Origin: an uncultured Saprospiraceae bacterium
GTDB lineage: Bacteria > Bacteroidota > Bacteroidia > Chitinophagales > Saprospiraceae
Assembly: GCA_938015415.1 (NCBI GenBank)
Contig: CALLPK010000091.1
Span: 1 to 41,337 of the forward strand
Direction: 5' to 3'
DNA: 41,337 bases
Shown here in pieces: positions 18,712 to 27,052 of this stretch; the first letter of the stretch is position 1, and each line of letters starts with the position of its first letter. The position numbers and the translations under genes were made by a program. The notes beneath the pieces were generated by a model that worked only from the letters and a program-made list of their open reading frames with translations, made no database searches and had not been told where the DNA came from.

Positions 18712-18742
18712 AAAGCCAGATTGATTTTTTCAATCTGGCTTT
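18712..18742 (-). terminator. Strong terminator hairpin after the 18822-19814 gene
   Basis: AAAGCCAGATTG and CAATCTGGCTTT form a perfect 12-bp stem with a 7-nt loop. On the minus strand the right arm continues into TTTTT, which is the classical intrinsic terminator form for the gene ending at 18822. Confidence 0.85.
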
Positions 18743-18821
18743 ACTATTCTTTAGCATTTTCCAAGTAATCCCAGATAGGGAATTACCTCTAATTTATTTT
18801 AACCTTGGCTATCGCCTAAGG

Positions 18822-19814
18822 TTAATATCCTTTCAACAAATACCGAATACCGTCCGCCTCAAAAGCACTTAAAGTACGCTTAGGCGTCAGATAAAGATAA
18901 AAAGGACCTCCCTTTTCCAATTCAAACTCGATCTGATATCTTTCTCCATCAGGTGCAGCCGTTTCGTCCTCTCGTTCTGTCATCTTACTGACCTCATATT
19001 CGGTTACTACATCTTCGGTAGTTCCATCTTCATAAGTCAGAATTGACCGTACTTTCACTACGCGACTTTCTTTCAGTTTCACCCCTGCTTCTTTCAGCTC
19101 CTCCTCATCCATCATCAATGCTTCGGCGATGGTTGGTAACGCTACTTTTTCTACTACTTCCTCGTTTTTCTTTTTCTTCTTCTTTTTTCTTTTATCAATA
19201 ATTTTCACCGTTTGAATAAATTCAATACTTGTACTATCCCCAAAACTCAATCGCTCCTGTACCCCTCGTTGTGCCTCATGGATTCGAAAAAATGGACGGA
19301 TGGTCGTCCCCCAAATACTATCTTTATCTTCCAACTCCTGTTCCCAACGACCCGAAAAAAACGCGTCTTCTTCGTTGCGCTGTGCTTCCGGCATCTGCGC
19401 CTGGTAGAAGATGAGTTCCTGCTCATTGGTCGTTCGCTTAAAAATCAAAGCATCTACCTGCGCCCGATTATTCAGCACCATCTTGAGGTGTCCCTGAATC
19501 GTTGGATTACGCGCATTCATCAGTAAGAGCTTATATCCATAATCGGTCGTATTTATATTATTGATACTATAAACACCTTCTATCCCCTCCCCTTTCACAA
19601 AAAGGTTAGATTGGGTAACACCAAAAGAATATTCTCCCGGACTCAACTCTTGCTGAGATTCTCCCTTGATTTCCATAATTCCAGGCACAAAATCATATCC
19701 CATCAGATCTGTTGGATCCTTAAATTTTCGGTCAGAGATATAAGAGTAATCCTCTTGTGCTATCCCTGAAAAACTAGCGGAGAGAAAAATTATAAAAAGT
19801 AAATTTTTAAACAT
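18822..19814 (-). CDS. Secreted protein of unknown function with a poly-lysine segment
   Basis: The 330-residue protein has a signal peptide (MFKNLLFIIFLSASFSGIAQ) and is not assigned to a family. The N-terminal half, about 20-200, is predicted beta-rich. A KRKKKKKKKNEE tract near residue 210 is followed by an acidic/charged part and then a beta-rich C-terminus (YQIEFELEKGGPFYLYLTPKR). Glu and Lys are abundant. It is a single gene ending before a strong terminator. The AAA/AAG run that encodes the lysines could be prone to slippage, but the frame is intact. Confidence 0.75.
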   Translation of the reverse strand: MFKNLLFIIFLSASFSGIAQEDYSYISDRKFKDPTDLMGYDFVPGIMEIKGESQQELSPGEYSFGVTQSNLFVKGEGIEGVYSINNINTTDYGYKLLLMNARNPTIQGHLKMVLNNRAQVDALIFKRTTNEQELIFYQAQMPEAQRNEEDAFFSGRWEQELEDKDSIWGTTIRPFFRIHEAQRGVQERLSFGDSTSIEFIQTVKIIDKRKKKKKKKNEEVVEKVALPTIAEALMMDEEELKEAGVKLKESRVVKVRSILTYEDGTTEDVVTEYEVSKMTEREDETAAPDGERYQIEFELEKGGPFYLYLTPKRTLSAFEADGIRYLLKGY

Positions 19815-20013
19815 GGTGTATCAGTTTTCTAAGAAGCTTTTAAGAAAATACTTCTATGAAGTTGTTAAATAACTTCTATTAGTAAATAGTGTTTCAATAA
19901 AGACAAAAGGCTTGCCGATTCATTTGATTTCATTCAAAACTACCCTTTCAGACGTATTCATGCCCGGAAAAGGAACCGTTTTAGGATAGTTTTATCATTT
20001 CTATAACTTTTGG

Positions 20014-20060
20014 GGCGGTTGTAGTAGGGGCGTATTGCAATACGCCCCTACTGAACCGCC
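20014..20060. repeat. REP-like palindrome overlapping the ftcD stop codon
   Basis: GTAGGGGCGTATTG and CAATACGCCCCTAC form a perfect 28-bp palindrome (20024-20051). Outside it GGCGGTT and AACCGCC (20014-20020, 20054-20060) extend the stem after a small internal loop. The GTAGGGGCG...CGCCCCTAC form resembles repetitive extragenic palindromes spread by Y1 (RAYT) transposases, a comparison made from memory. It covers the stop codon and the last four codons of the FTCD gene. No transposase is nearby. Confidence 0.8.
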
Positions 20061-21736
20061 TTGTGTACTATTTTCAATACTTCTCTCTCCAGCTTGTCTG
20101 CTCGCTTTGTCATGGCCAGTCCATCCTTGACCACTTTTTTGGCGAAAGCCTTATCTTTCAAACCTCCTACGTTGATTTTTACGTTGAGATACGCACCATG
20201 TACGGCGGCCCGGGCACAAAGTGCTCCTACTCCCGCGTCGGAAATAGAATTAGGATTGCCCGTTTTAGCCATTGCTTCCATTAATTCAAAAGATGCCAAT
20301 GATTGCTCCATGACGGCCAGCGGAATTTCAATGGCCCGGCGAGTAGCCGCTTCGATTGCTGCAGTTCGGGATTCTTTTTCGGCTTTAGAAGACTTTGGTA
20401 ATCGGAACGCTTCCATGATTCCATTAAAGGCTTTAGTATCTTCGTCTACCAGTTTTAGTAACTGATCTTTTTGCTGCTGTCCCTTTACCGCCCAGTCCGA
20501 AAACTCCTCCCAGCGGTCATCCCAGCCTCTTTTGTGGGCAGATAAATTTGCAACCATTGTTCCTAACGATACACCGAGTGCACCAACGTACGCAGCGATA
20601 GAACCTCCCCCCGGAGCCGGACTCTCCGATGCTGTTTCATCGGCAAAATCTTTTAGTGTACTATACACTAAAGGCGTATCCGGGATATCTTCCAACTGGT
20701 ATTCAATGATTTTTTTTCTTGGATCGAAAGTACCCAACTCATCCAGTCCCAACGATTTAACAGCAATTTTAATCAATTCTGTATCAGAGACACCAATCGA
20801 ACGTTCTTGTTGTTTTAAAAAATATTTACCAGTATCCAGCATCACCTTTAATGGTACTAAACCAACCAATTCCGATCCCGTAATCCTCAGTCCTCTTTTA
20901 TTAGCACTTTTGCGGCAAGCCTCAAAAGCTACGTGCAGCGGTGTTAATCGGATATTGGTGAGATTCATAGAAATTTGTGCAACCCCATATTCTTCAATAA
21001 ACCAGCCGATCGCCTTGACACCTTTACAGCTACCCGGTACCCGCTTTGCATTGCCTTTCCGATCTTTGACAATGGCGCCAGTCACCTTATTTCCGACTCT
21101 TTTTACCCGACCATTTTCACGCACATCGAAAGCTATAGAATTCGCCCGACGAACAGAGGTCGTATTCAAATTTATATTGTAAGCGATCAAAAAATCTCTG
21201 GCACCAATCGCCGTGGCCCCCGAACGTTCATTAAACTGTGTCGGTCCATAATCCGGCTTCCAGTTGGGATTTTTTAATTTTTGGGGTAGGCCCTCATATT
21301 CTCCCGAACGAACCGTCGCCAGATTACGACGCTCTGGTCGGGTAGCTGCTGACTCGTACATATAAACGGGGATATTCAAATCCGCACCGACCCGTTTGGC
21401 CAGCTTATGAGCGTACTTAGCCGTTTCTTCCATCGTGATATTGGCAATGGGAATCAACGGACAAACATCCGTAGCCCCCATCCGTGGATGTTCGCCTTGG
21501 TGCTGGGTCATGTCAATCAATTCACCCGCTTTCTTGATGGCTAAATAGCCCGCTTCAATAACCGGCTGCGGTTCACCTACGAAGGTGACCACCGTACGGT
21601 TAGTGGCTTTACCGGGATCAACGTCTAATAATTTAACACCTTTTATTTTTTGAATCTCATCCGTAATCTGTTTAATTACTTTTGGATTTAATCCATCACT
21701 GAAATTGGGAACACATTCGATAAGTTGTTTGGACAT
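20048..21736 (-). CDS. ftcD: Bifunctional glutamate formiminotransferase / formimino-THF cyclodeaminase
   Basis: The 562-residue protein starts MSKQLIECVPNFSDG, the conserved beginning of formiminotransferases. The N-terminal transferase subdomains span about 1-300 (HQGEHPRMGATDVCPLIP, GARDFLIAYNINLNT). The cyclodeaminase domain runs from about 360 to 555 (ESPAPGGGSIAAYVGALG). It moves the formimino group of N-formimino-glutamate to tetrahydrofolate and then releases ammonia to give 5,10-methenyl-THF, the last step of one histidine-degradation route. It stands alone; no hut genes are in the window. Its last four codons and its TAG stop lie inside a REP-like palindrome, so the C-terminus may have been rewritten by that element. 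Confidence 0.93.
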   Translation of the reverse strand: MSKQLIECVPNFSDGLNPKVIKQITDEIQKIKGVKLLDVDPGKATNRTVVTFVGEPQPVIEAGYLAIKKAGELIDMTQHQGEHPRMGATDVCPLIPIANITMEETAKYAHKLAKRVGADLNIPVYMYESAATRPERRNLATVRSGEYEGLPQKLKNPNWKPDYGPTQFNERSGATAIGARDFLIAYNINLNTTSVRRANSIAFDVRENGRVKRVGNKVTGAIVKDRKGNAKRVPGSCKGVKAIGWFIEEYGVAQISMNLTNIRLTPLHVAFEACRKSANKRGLRITGSELVGLVPLKVMLDTGKYFLKQQERSIGVSDTELIKIAVKSLGLDELGTFDPRKKIIEYQLEDIPDTPLVYSTLKDFADETASESPAPGGGSIAAYVGALGVSLGTMVANLSAHKRGWDDRWEEFSDWAVKGQQQKDQLLKLVDEDTKAFNGIMEAFRLPKSSKAEKESRTAAIEAATRRAIEIPLAVMEQSLASFELMEAMAKTGNPNSISDAGVGALCARAAVHGAYLNVKINVGGLKDKAFAKKVVKDGLAMTKRADKLEREVLKIVHKAVQ

Positions 21737-21917
21737 GAGTTGGTATTATTAAGTTTTGAGTTAACGTTGTATCTGAACGTTATCTTGGCTTTCTACCAAG
21801 ACAACTTGTCCAAACTAGCAATATTTACGTTAAAGAGAAAATTGAAGTTATTATTGAATATTGCAATTGTATACTTTATTTAGAACAAATTTAGATAAAA
21901 AAAGAAGAACCCAGTGC

Positions 21918-21948
21918 TTGTCTGAATATTTATATAGGCGTAACTTTA
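21918..21948 (+). promoter_or_regulatory. Promoter of the cytochrome c gene
   Basis: TTG (21918-21920), a 20-nt spacer and TAACTTTA (21941-21948) match the Bacteroidota TTG/TAnnTTTG layout with one mismatch in the last base. The ATG at 21971 lies 22 nt further on. Confidence 0.6.
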
Positions 21949-21970
21949 TTGGGAATCAAAAACGTCTATT

Positions 21971-22435
21971 ATGAAATTCATCCTATTTTGTTTTGCCCTG
22001 TTTTTGTTTTGCTGGAGCAGCACTTGTACCATTAATCGGCAGGCTGGCTATCCTTTTCCGGAGCCAGACTTGCTTTATCCAGCAAAGTTAGATTTCACTA
22101 ATAATATTATCGACACCAACCATCAGAAAAAGCCCAAATTAACTGAACAACAAATTCGTGGAAAAAAATTATTTCGGAAAAACTGTGCGAGTTGTCACCG
22201 CCGAAATATGGTAGATGACATGACCGGACCAGCATTACGGGGGGTTACAGAAAGGTGGGCAGGAAGAGAAACCATACTTTACGATTGGATCAAAAATTCA
22301 CAGGCGGTAATTGCCACCGGCGATGCTTACGCCGTGGCACTGTATAAGGAATGGGACAATAGCGAAATGAACGCTTTTCCGAAATTGACAGATGAGGATA
22401 TCGTAGATTTGTTGAGTTATATTGAAAGAGAATAG
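21971..22435 (+). CDS. Secreted monohaem cytochrome c
   Basis: The 154-residue protein begins with a signal peptide (MKFILFCFALFLFCWSS) with a cysteine at about 20 that could also be lipidated. The haem-binding motif CASCH follows GKKLFRKN, the usual start of a class I cytochrome c. TGPALRGV follows, and the probable axial methionine is in SEMNAFPKLTDEDI, the typical C-terminal helix. It carries electrons in the periplasm or at the membrane. The next two genes are on the same strand but have their own spacing and probably their own promoter. Confidence 0.92.
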   Translation: MKFILFCFALFLFCWSSTCTINRQAGYPFPEPDLLYPAKLDFTNNIIDTNHQKKPKLTEQQIRGKKLFRKNCASCHRRNMVDDMTGPALRGVTERWAGRETILYDWIKNSQAVIATGDAYAVALYKEWDNSEMNAFPKLTDEDIVDLLSYIERE

Positions 22436-22487
22436 TCCTACAATAAACTAGCTGGGAAAATACGTTTAGAAGTTGGTATTTTAGGTT

Positions 22488-22495
22488 TAAATTTG
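22488..22495 (+). promoter_or_regulatory. -7 box TAAATTTG of the MORN/YwqK gene
   Basis: This is a perfect TAnnTTTG, 39 nt upstream of the ATG at 22535. A TTG at 22473 is too close to be the -33 element, and the expected site reads TTT. Confidence 0.45.
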
Positions 22496-22534
22496 TTTCC
22501 TGATGTACTATTCAAAACATAAATTTTCTATTAG

Positions 22535-23830
22535 ATGCAATATATACTTACGCTAAGCTGTCTCCTAATTTTCCAATCAGCCCTTTTTTCCCAACACAAG
22601 AAAAACATCGACTGGTATGAACTTGATGTCCATCACGGCAAATTGTTTCAGCCTAATACCATTGAGCCCTACAGCGGGACCGCCTACGAGAAGTTTGGTG
22701 ACGGGAGCAAAGCAAAAAAAGTCCCTATCAAGCATGGAAAAGTCGACGGAAAAGTAGAAGAATGGGCCATGAATGGTAAAAAGATTGCTGAGTTAAACTA
22801 CGTAATGGGAACGCCGCAAGGGATGGAAAAAAGATGGTACGAATCCGGAAAGAAAAAACTGGAAGCTACTTATGTCAATGGTATTGTAGATGGCGTAGTT
22901 ACCGAATGGTACGAAAACGGAATTAAGCAATCCGAAGGTTATTTTAGTCAAGCTATCGAAGAAGGGGAACATTACTGGTGGTTTAATAATGGCGCTAAAG
23001 AGCGACTGATTCCTTATAAAAATGGTAAAGCAAATGGACTGGTCAAAAATTGGCACTTTAACGGAAATAAACGATTAGAAGGTATTTTTAAAGACGGAAT
23101 GGAAAACGGTGATTTTACCGAATGGCACATCAACGGCGAGGTCTCCATTACGGGTACCTACGCCATGGGAAAAAAGAATGGCGTTTTTAAAACCTATTCT
23201 AAAAAAGGAATTTTGCTGCAGGAGCAAACCTACGACCAAGGGACGCTCACCAAAGACCTTAATTACCGCAGCGGAAATATTAACTGGTCTGGCGGCTATA
23301 CGCAGGTTTTTAATGGAAAAGAAAGCTTTTACACCATAGATATTACCGGCCCTGACGTTTATCCCCGGGAATCGACCCGGGATATTATTTACGTAGTGGA
23401 TCGATATTTTTTGCAATTATTAAACACGCCCGTTGATTTATTTCAGAAAACTGACTTATCGCCAAAAGATGATTCCGGAATTCTAAAAAAATTCGTATCT
23501 TTTGAGTCTGAATATATAGAAAAAAAGTCGGGAAAAAAGATTGAGGTGATTTCCAAACCAGGGGTTACATCCACAGGAATACCGTATATACACTGGTATT
23601 TTAAACCAACGCCAAAAGAAAATACCCCCATCACCCCCAGAACAGTCAAAGAGGAACACTATATTTCATTATTATGCAACCAAGAGATTTTGAGCCTCTA
23701 TGGTCTCGTAACTCAGGTAAATGATCCGGCGGCAGTACAACAGATGATGATGAAGGTTGCCAATACTACAAAAATTACCGAAACACGAATTGAATTAAAT
23801 GCACTCAATCGACAATTACATAATCGTTGA
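22535..23830 (+). CDS. Secreted MORN-repeat / YwqK-family protein
   Basis: The protein has 431 residues and a signal peptide (MQYILTLSCLLIFQSALFSQ). At least seven repeats of about 22 residues follow (about 45-235), with the pattern G..G....W..NG....E..Y..G, for example KRWYESGKKKLEATYVNG. This is the MORN_2 repeat of the YwqK family, often annotated as an antitoxin by database rule; nothing here shows a toxin pair. The C-terminal 190 residues are not recognised. It was probably exported, and the next gene (23873) follows 42 nt later. Confidence 0.82.
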   Translation: MQYILTLSCLLIFQSALFSQHKKNIDWYELDVHHGKLFQPNTIEPYSGTAYEKFGDGSKAKKVPIKHGKVDGKVEEWAMNGKKIAELNYVMGTPQGMEKRWYESGKKKLEATYVNGIVDGVVTEWYENGIKQSEGYFSQAIEEGEHYWWFNNGAKERLIPYKNGKANGLVKNWHFNGNKRLEGIFKDGMENGDFTEWHINGEVSITGTYAMGKKNGVFKTYSKKGILLQEQTYDQGTLTKDLNYRSGNINWSGGYTQVFNGKESFYTIDITGPDVYPRESTRDIIYVVDRYFLQLLNTPVDLFQKTDLSPKDDSGILKKFVSFESEYIEKKSGKKIEVISKPGVTSTGIPYIHWYFKPTPKENTPITPRTVKEEHYISLLCNQEILSLYGLVTQVNDPAAVQQMMMKVANTTKITETRIELNALNRQLHNR

Positions 23831-23872
23831 GTGCTGGGCCCAAATAACTAAACAGCATTAAAATTGTAAATT

Positions 23873-25303
23873 ATGAAATCTTTATTACTTTTTAGTGTTT
23901 TAATTTTTCTTTTCTCTTCTTTTTCAGTTGCCCAAACGGTCACTGTTTCCGAAGAGATTTCAATTCGTAATGATAATGCGTACGATATTATTGGAAAAAT
24001 GGGTGAACGTTTTTTACTCTACGAGGAACAGACCAATAAAGTAGAAATACAGGCGTTCGACATGCGCATGCGCCAAAGCTGGAACAAAGAGTTAAAGTTT
24101 GAACACAAACGTTTTGAAGTTGTAGGGATGATTCCTGATCGCAATAGTTTCAGCATTATCTACCATTATAAAAAGAAAAGAAAAGAATATCTTCGAATTC
24201 AAAAATACGACGCCGCAGCCAATATGATTGACTCGGCTACCATCGCACAATACCCTACCAGCTTCGGAGAACCCGCTCATCAGATGATCTATTCTGAAGA
24301 TAAAAAAAAGGCACTCATTTATACCATCAAAAATCAAAGCAACATCAAAGCTATCTCCTACGATTTAGCTAACAAAAGAGTATTATGGGAGGCCAATTTT
24401 GAAATTGATGACAGCCAGTTTTTTAATGAGCACATCGAGATGATCCTTAACAATAAAGGAGTCATGTACCTGATTATGAGTAAAGATAATCGCAAAAATA
24501 AAATTGATGATCACCACTATTTGATCTACCGGTGCGGAAAACAAAATGAAGTCATTGAAGCTTTTTTATTACCAATGGATAGTAAGCTGACTTACAGTAT
24601 TTCTTTTGATTACGATAATCGTAATCAGGTATTGGTAGCCGGTGGCTTATACTCCGTTAAAAGCAGAAGCAGAGCGGAAGGTTATTTCTCTATACATATT
24701 CCGGACTACGATTTTCTTAAATATCGCTTAAGATACAACATCTTTGAGGAGCAACTCATCTCCGATCTGGAAGGTAAAATTATAAAAGATTTTAAAGGAC
24801 TGGAAAACGTACGCATTCAGGACATTGTACTTAGAAAAGATGGCGGAATGTTGTTAATGTTTGAACGCACCAAAGAATACGAACGGCGAATGGCTTCGGC
24901 GGGTCGTGGTCTGGTGGGTGCGGACGGTTTACGATATATTGTAGATTATTATTACGACCACGTTTTCATCATCGCGGTTCACCCGGACGGAACGCCACAC
25001 TGGAATCAAATTTTGCACAAAAAACAATACTCGCAGGATGATAATGCTATCTTCTCCAGCTACTTTATTTTAAAAACACCTTCACAACTTCGCCTCCTTT
25101 TTAACGATGACATTAAACTGGAAAGCACCGTCAGCGAATACGTCATTAACAGCACCGGAGAATATGATCGCAATAGCGTGATGAGTACCAAAAATCAGGA
25201 AATAAAATTACGTTTTCGGGATGCGGTCCAGGTTGCATCCAACGAAGTGATCGTGCCGAGTGAACGGCGAAATCGGCTGAAGCTCGTACGGGTGATCTTT
25301 TAA
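23873..25303 (+). CDS. Secreted protein of unknown function
   Basis: The 476-residue protein begins with a signal peptide (MKSLLLFSVLIFLFSSFSVAQ). The mature part alternates short beta strands and charged loops and could be a beta-propeller, as repeated segments such as FLLYEEQTNKVEIQAFD and ALIYTIKNQSNIKAISYD suggest. No catalytic motif or T9SS tail is visible. It follows the MORN/YwqK gene by 42 nt with no clear terminator between, so the pair is probably one transcript. Confidence 0.7.
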   Translation: MKSLLLFSVLIFLFSSFSVAQTVTVSEEISIRNDNAYDIIGKMGERFLLYEEQTNKVEIQAFDMRMRQSWNKELKFEHKRFEVVGMIPDRNSFSIIYHYKKKRKEYLRIQKYDAAANMIDSATIAQYPTSFGEPAHQMIYSEDKKKALIYTIKNQSNIKAISYDLANKRVLWEANFEIDDSQFFNEHIEMILNNKGVMYLIMSKDNRKNKIDDHHYLIYRCGKQNEVIEAFLLPMDSKLTYSISFDYDNRNQVLVAGGLYSVKSRSRAEGYFSIHIPDYDFLKYRLRYNIFEEQLISDLEGKIIKDFKGLENVRIQDIVLRKDGGMLLMFERTKEYERRMASAGRGLVGADGLRYIVDYYYDHVFIIAVHPDGTPHWNQILHKKQYSQDDNAIFSSYFILKTPSQLRLLFNDDIKLESTVSEYVINSTGEYDRNSVMSTKNQEIKLRFRDAVQVASNEVIVPSERRNRLKLVRVIF

Positions 25304-25505
25304 CTTCGAGGGTTTTAAACAACTTCTTTCCTCTGCTTGCTGCCGAGGTAAACTTTGCTCAAAATAATATGCTCACGCGCACCTCTAACTTCTACCTTCT
25401 CGGTAAAAAGGCTTAAAGGAGAACCCCGCCCTCAGATCCAATTAAAGAGAGCAATAAATTATTGTGTAACAAATAGTCGATTGGACTAAGTTCTTAAACT
25501 TCCCT

Positions 25506-25513
25506 TATCTTTG
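25506..25513 (+). promoter_or_regulatory. -7 box TATCTTTG overlapping the TTG start of the GT39-like gene
   Basis: A perfect TAnnTTTG match, with TTG at 25481-25483 (22-nt spacer) as a possible -33 element. The last three bases are the only TTG available as start codon for the following gene, so promoter and start conflict. Confidence 0.5.
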
Positions 25514-27043
25514 CGCAAAGATTTATTTATTACTCCAACTGCTCAACCTGAAAAAATCCATACCTCACAAAAAAACATCGCTATTCCTGACTGGCTCTAC
25601 CAACGCCTCTTCCCGATTCTGATCGGCTGGGGATTCCTGGTGCGCATTATACCGTTTTTGCACAACCGCAACCTTTGGTACGACGAAGCCAACCTCGCGA
25701 CGGGTATTATCACACTACCCTTCTCCCAACTTGCCGACGGGCTTCCCTTTGATCAGTCCGCGCCGTTATTTTTTATTTATTTACAAAAAATGGTCGTAAG
25801 CATTTTGGGCACCAACGAGATGGCTTTGCGACTGGTACCTTTGATGGCTGGATTGCTCGGCGTGGTTATTTTCGCAAAACTTGTTCGTACGTTACTACCC
25901 TATCCATTTGCGGTGATGGCTCTTGCCTTTTTTGTTTTCAATTCCAACCTGGTTTATTTTTCTTCGGAGGTAAAGCAGTATAGTTTGGATGTCCTGGCCG
26001 CGGTGAGTATGGGTTATTTGACGTTGATTTTACTAGACGATATTCAAAATAAAAAAAAGTGGTTTTACCTCAGTCTTTTGGGAAGTCTTTTTATTTGGTT
26101 TTCCCAACCCGTTGTATTTATGTTGGCTGGCGTGTGGCTGGCTTTGTTGGTGCGAATGTTACACAAAAAAGAAACGTTAAAAAATATCGTACTCCCTGCT
26201 ATTTGTTGGAGTATCAGTTTTGGTCTTTTCTTTTATTTACAAATATTACCAACACTCCAAAATACAGGACTGGTCAATTATCATACGGAATATTTTATGC
26301 CATTAAAATTTTGGGATGCGGAAAGCTGGCGCTGGTACGGGGATACTTTTTTACGAATTCTCGGTAATCCGGGTGGCTTTTTTTACAAATGGCTGGCTTT
26401 ACCTTTTGCACTTGTCGGTATTTATGCCATTTGGAAAAAAGCGTCGCCTGCGCATTGTTTGTTACTAGTAATTCCATTTCTGTTCGCTTTCCTGGCATCG
26501 GGATTGGGACTGTATTCTACTATTCCGCGACTACTGCTTTTTACGGGGCCGGCAATTTTATTATGGGTCAGTTTCGGGTTATTTTACTTTTACAAAAAAA
26601 TCAAAAAATGGGCCTTCACCAAATGGATCGTGGGCTTGGTCGCAAGTCTGCTAATCTTACAAACCTTTCTGAATACCGCCATTCACAATATGGCCAAATT
26701 CAAGCGGGAGGAAATCACCACGGCTTTGGAAGACATTGAAAAAAATCGACAGCCAACCGACGAATTCTATGCGTATGCCTTCACGGACGCGGCACTTCGG
26801 TACTACCTCCCCGCTTACCCCAACTGCACGCCGACTATTTACGGTCAACCGCTTTACAAAGATTGGCGAAAGGATTTTTCAACGCTGAAAACCGGGCAAA
26901 AAATCTGGTTGTTATTTTCACATTATAAAAGCGAAAAAGGCAGAGAGGATGAAATCATTTTAAATTATGTAAATAAAAAAGCGAGACAGTTAAAGAAGGG
27001 AAAGGATAAGAATGTTGGGTGGTATTTATACGAGTGGCAGTAA
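25511..27043 (+). CDS. GT39-like membrane glycosyltransferase (PMT/ArnT type)
   Basis: The 510-residue product has about eleven membrane segments. After the first one comes RNLWYDEANLA, the acidic DE loop of GT-C transferases, and SSEVKQYSLDVLAA, a motif of the dolichyl-phosphate-mannose-protein mannosyltransferase-like family. The C-terminal 130 residues are soluble (TTALEDIEKNRQPTDEFYAYAF). It should move a sugar from a lipid carrier to an acceptor outside the membrane. The first ATG lies 279 nt downstream, after the catalytic loop. Start is therefore TTG at 25511 or a rarer codon (ATT at 25529). TTG here overlaps a -7 box. Confidence 0.82.
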   Translation: MRKDLFITPTAQPEKIHTSQKNIAIPDWLYQRLFPILIGWGFLVRIIPFLHNRNLWYDEANLATGIITLPFSQLADGLPFDQSAPLFFIYLQKMVVSILGTNEMALRLVPLMAGLLGVVIFAKLVRTLLPYPFAVMALAFFVFNSNLVYFSSEVKQYSLDVLAAVSMGYLTLILLDDIQNKKKWFYLSLLGSLFIWFSQPVVFMLAGVWLALLVRMLHKKETLKNIVLPAICWSISFGLFFYLQILPTLQNTGLVNYHTEYFMPLKFWDAESWRWYGDTFLRILGNPGGFFYKWLALPFALVGIYAIWKKASPAHCLLLVIPFLFAFLASGLGLYSTIPRLLLFTGPAILLWVSFGLFYFYKKIKKWAFTKWIVGLVASLLILQTFLNTAIHNMAKFKREEITTALEDIEKNRQPTDEFYAYAFTDAALRYYLPAYPNCTPTIYGQPLYKDWRKDFSTLKTGQKIWLLFSHYKSEKGREDEIILNYVNKKARQLKKGKDKNVGWYLYEWQ

Positions 27044-27052
27044 ATTTTCAGG

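Noticed and set aside
19130-19200. Frameshift at the poly-lysine A tract
   Set aside because: The frame is open on both sides and the A/G pattern (AAA and AAG mixed) reads through as lysine.
20532-21182. 216-residue plus-strand frame opposite ftcD
   Set aside because: It is antisense to a conserved bifunctional enzyme and has no recognisable domain.
22535-23830. Toxin-antitoxin system suggested by the YwqK label
   Set aside because: No toxin-like neighbour is present; the protein is secreted and the label comes from repeat similarity only.
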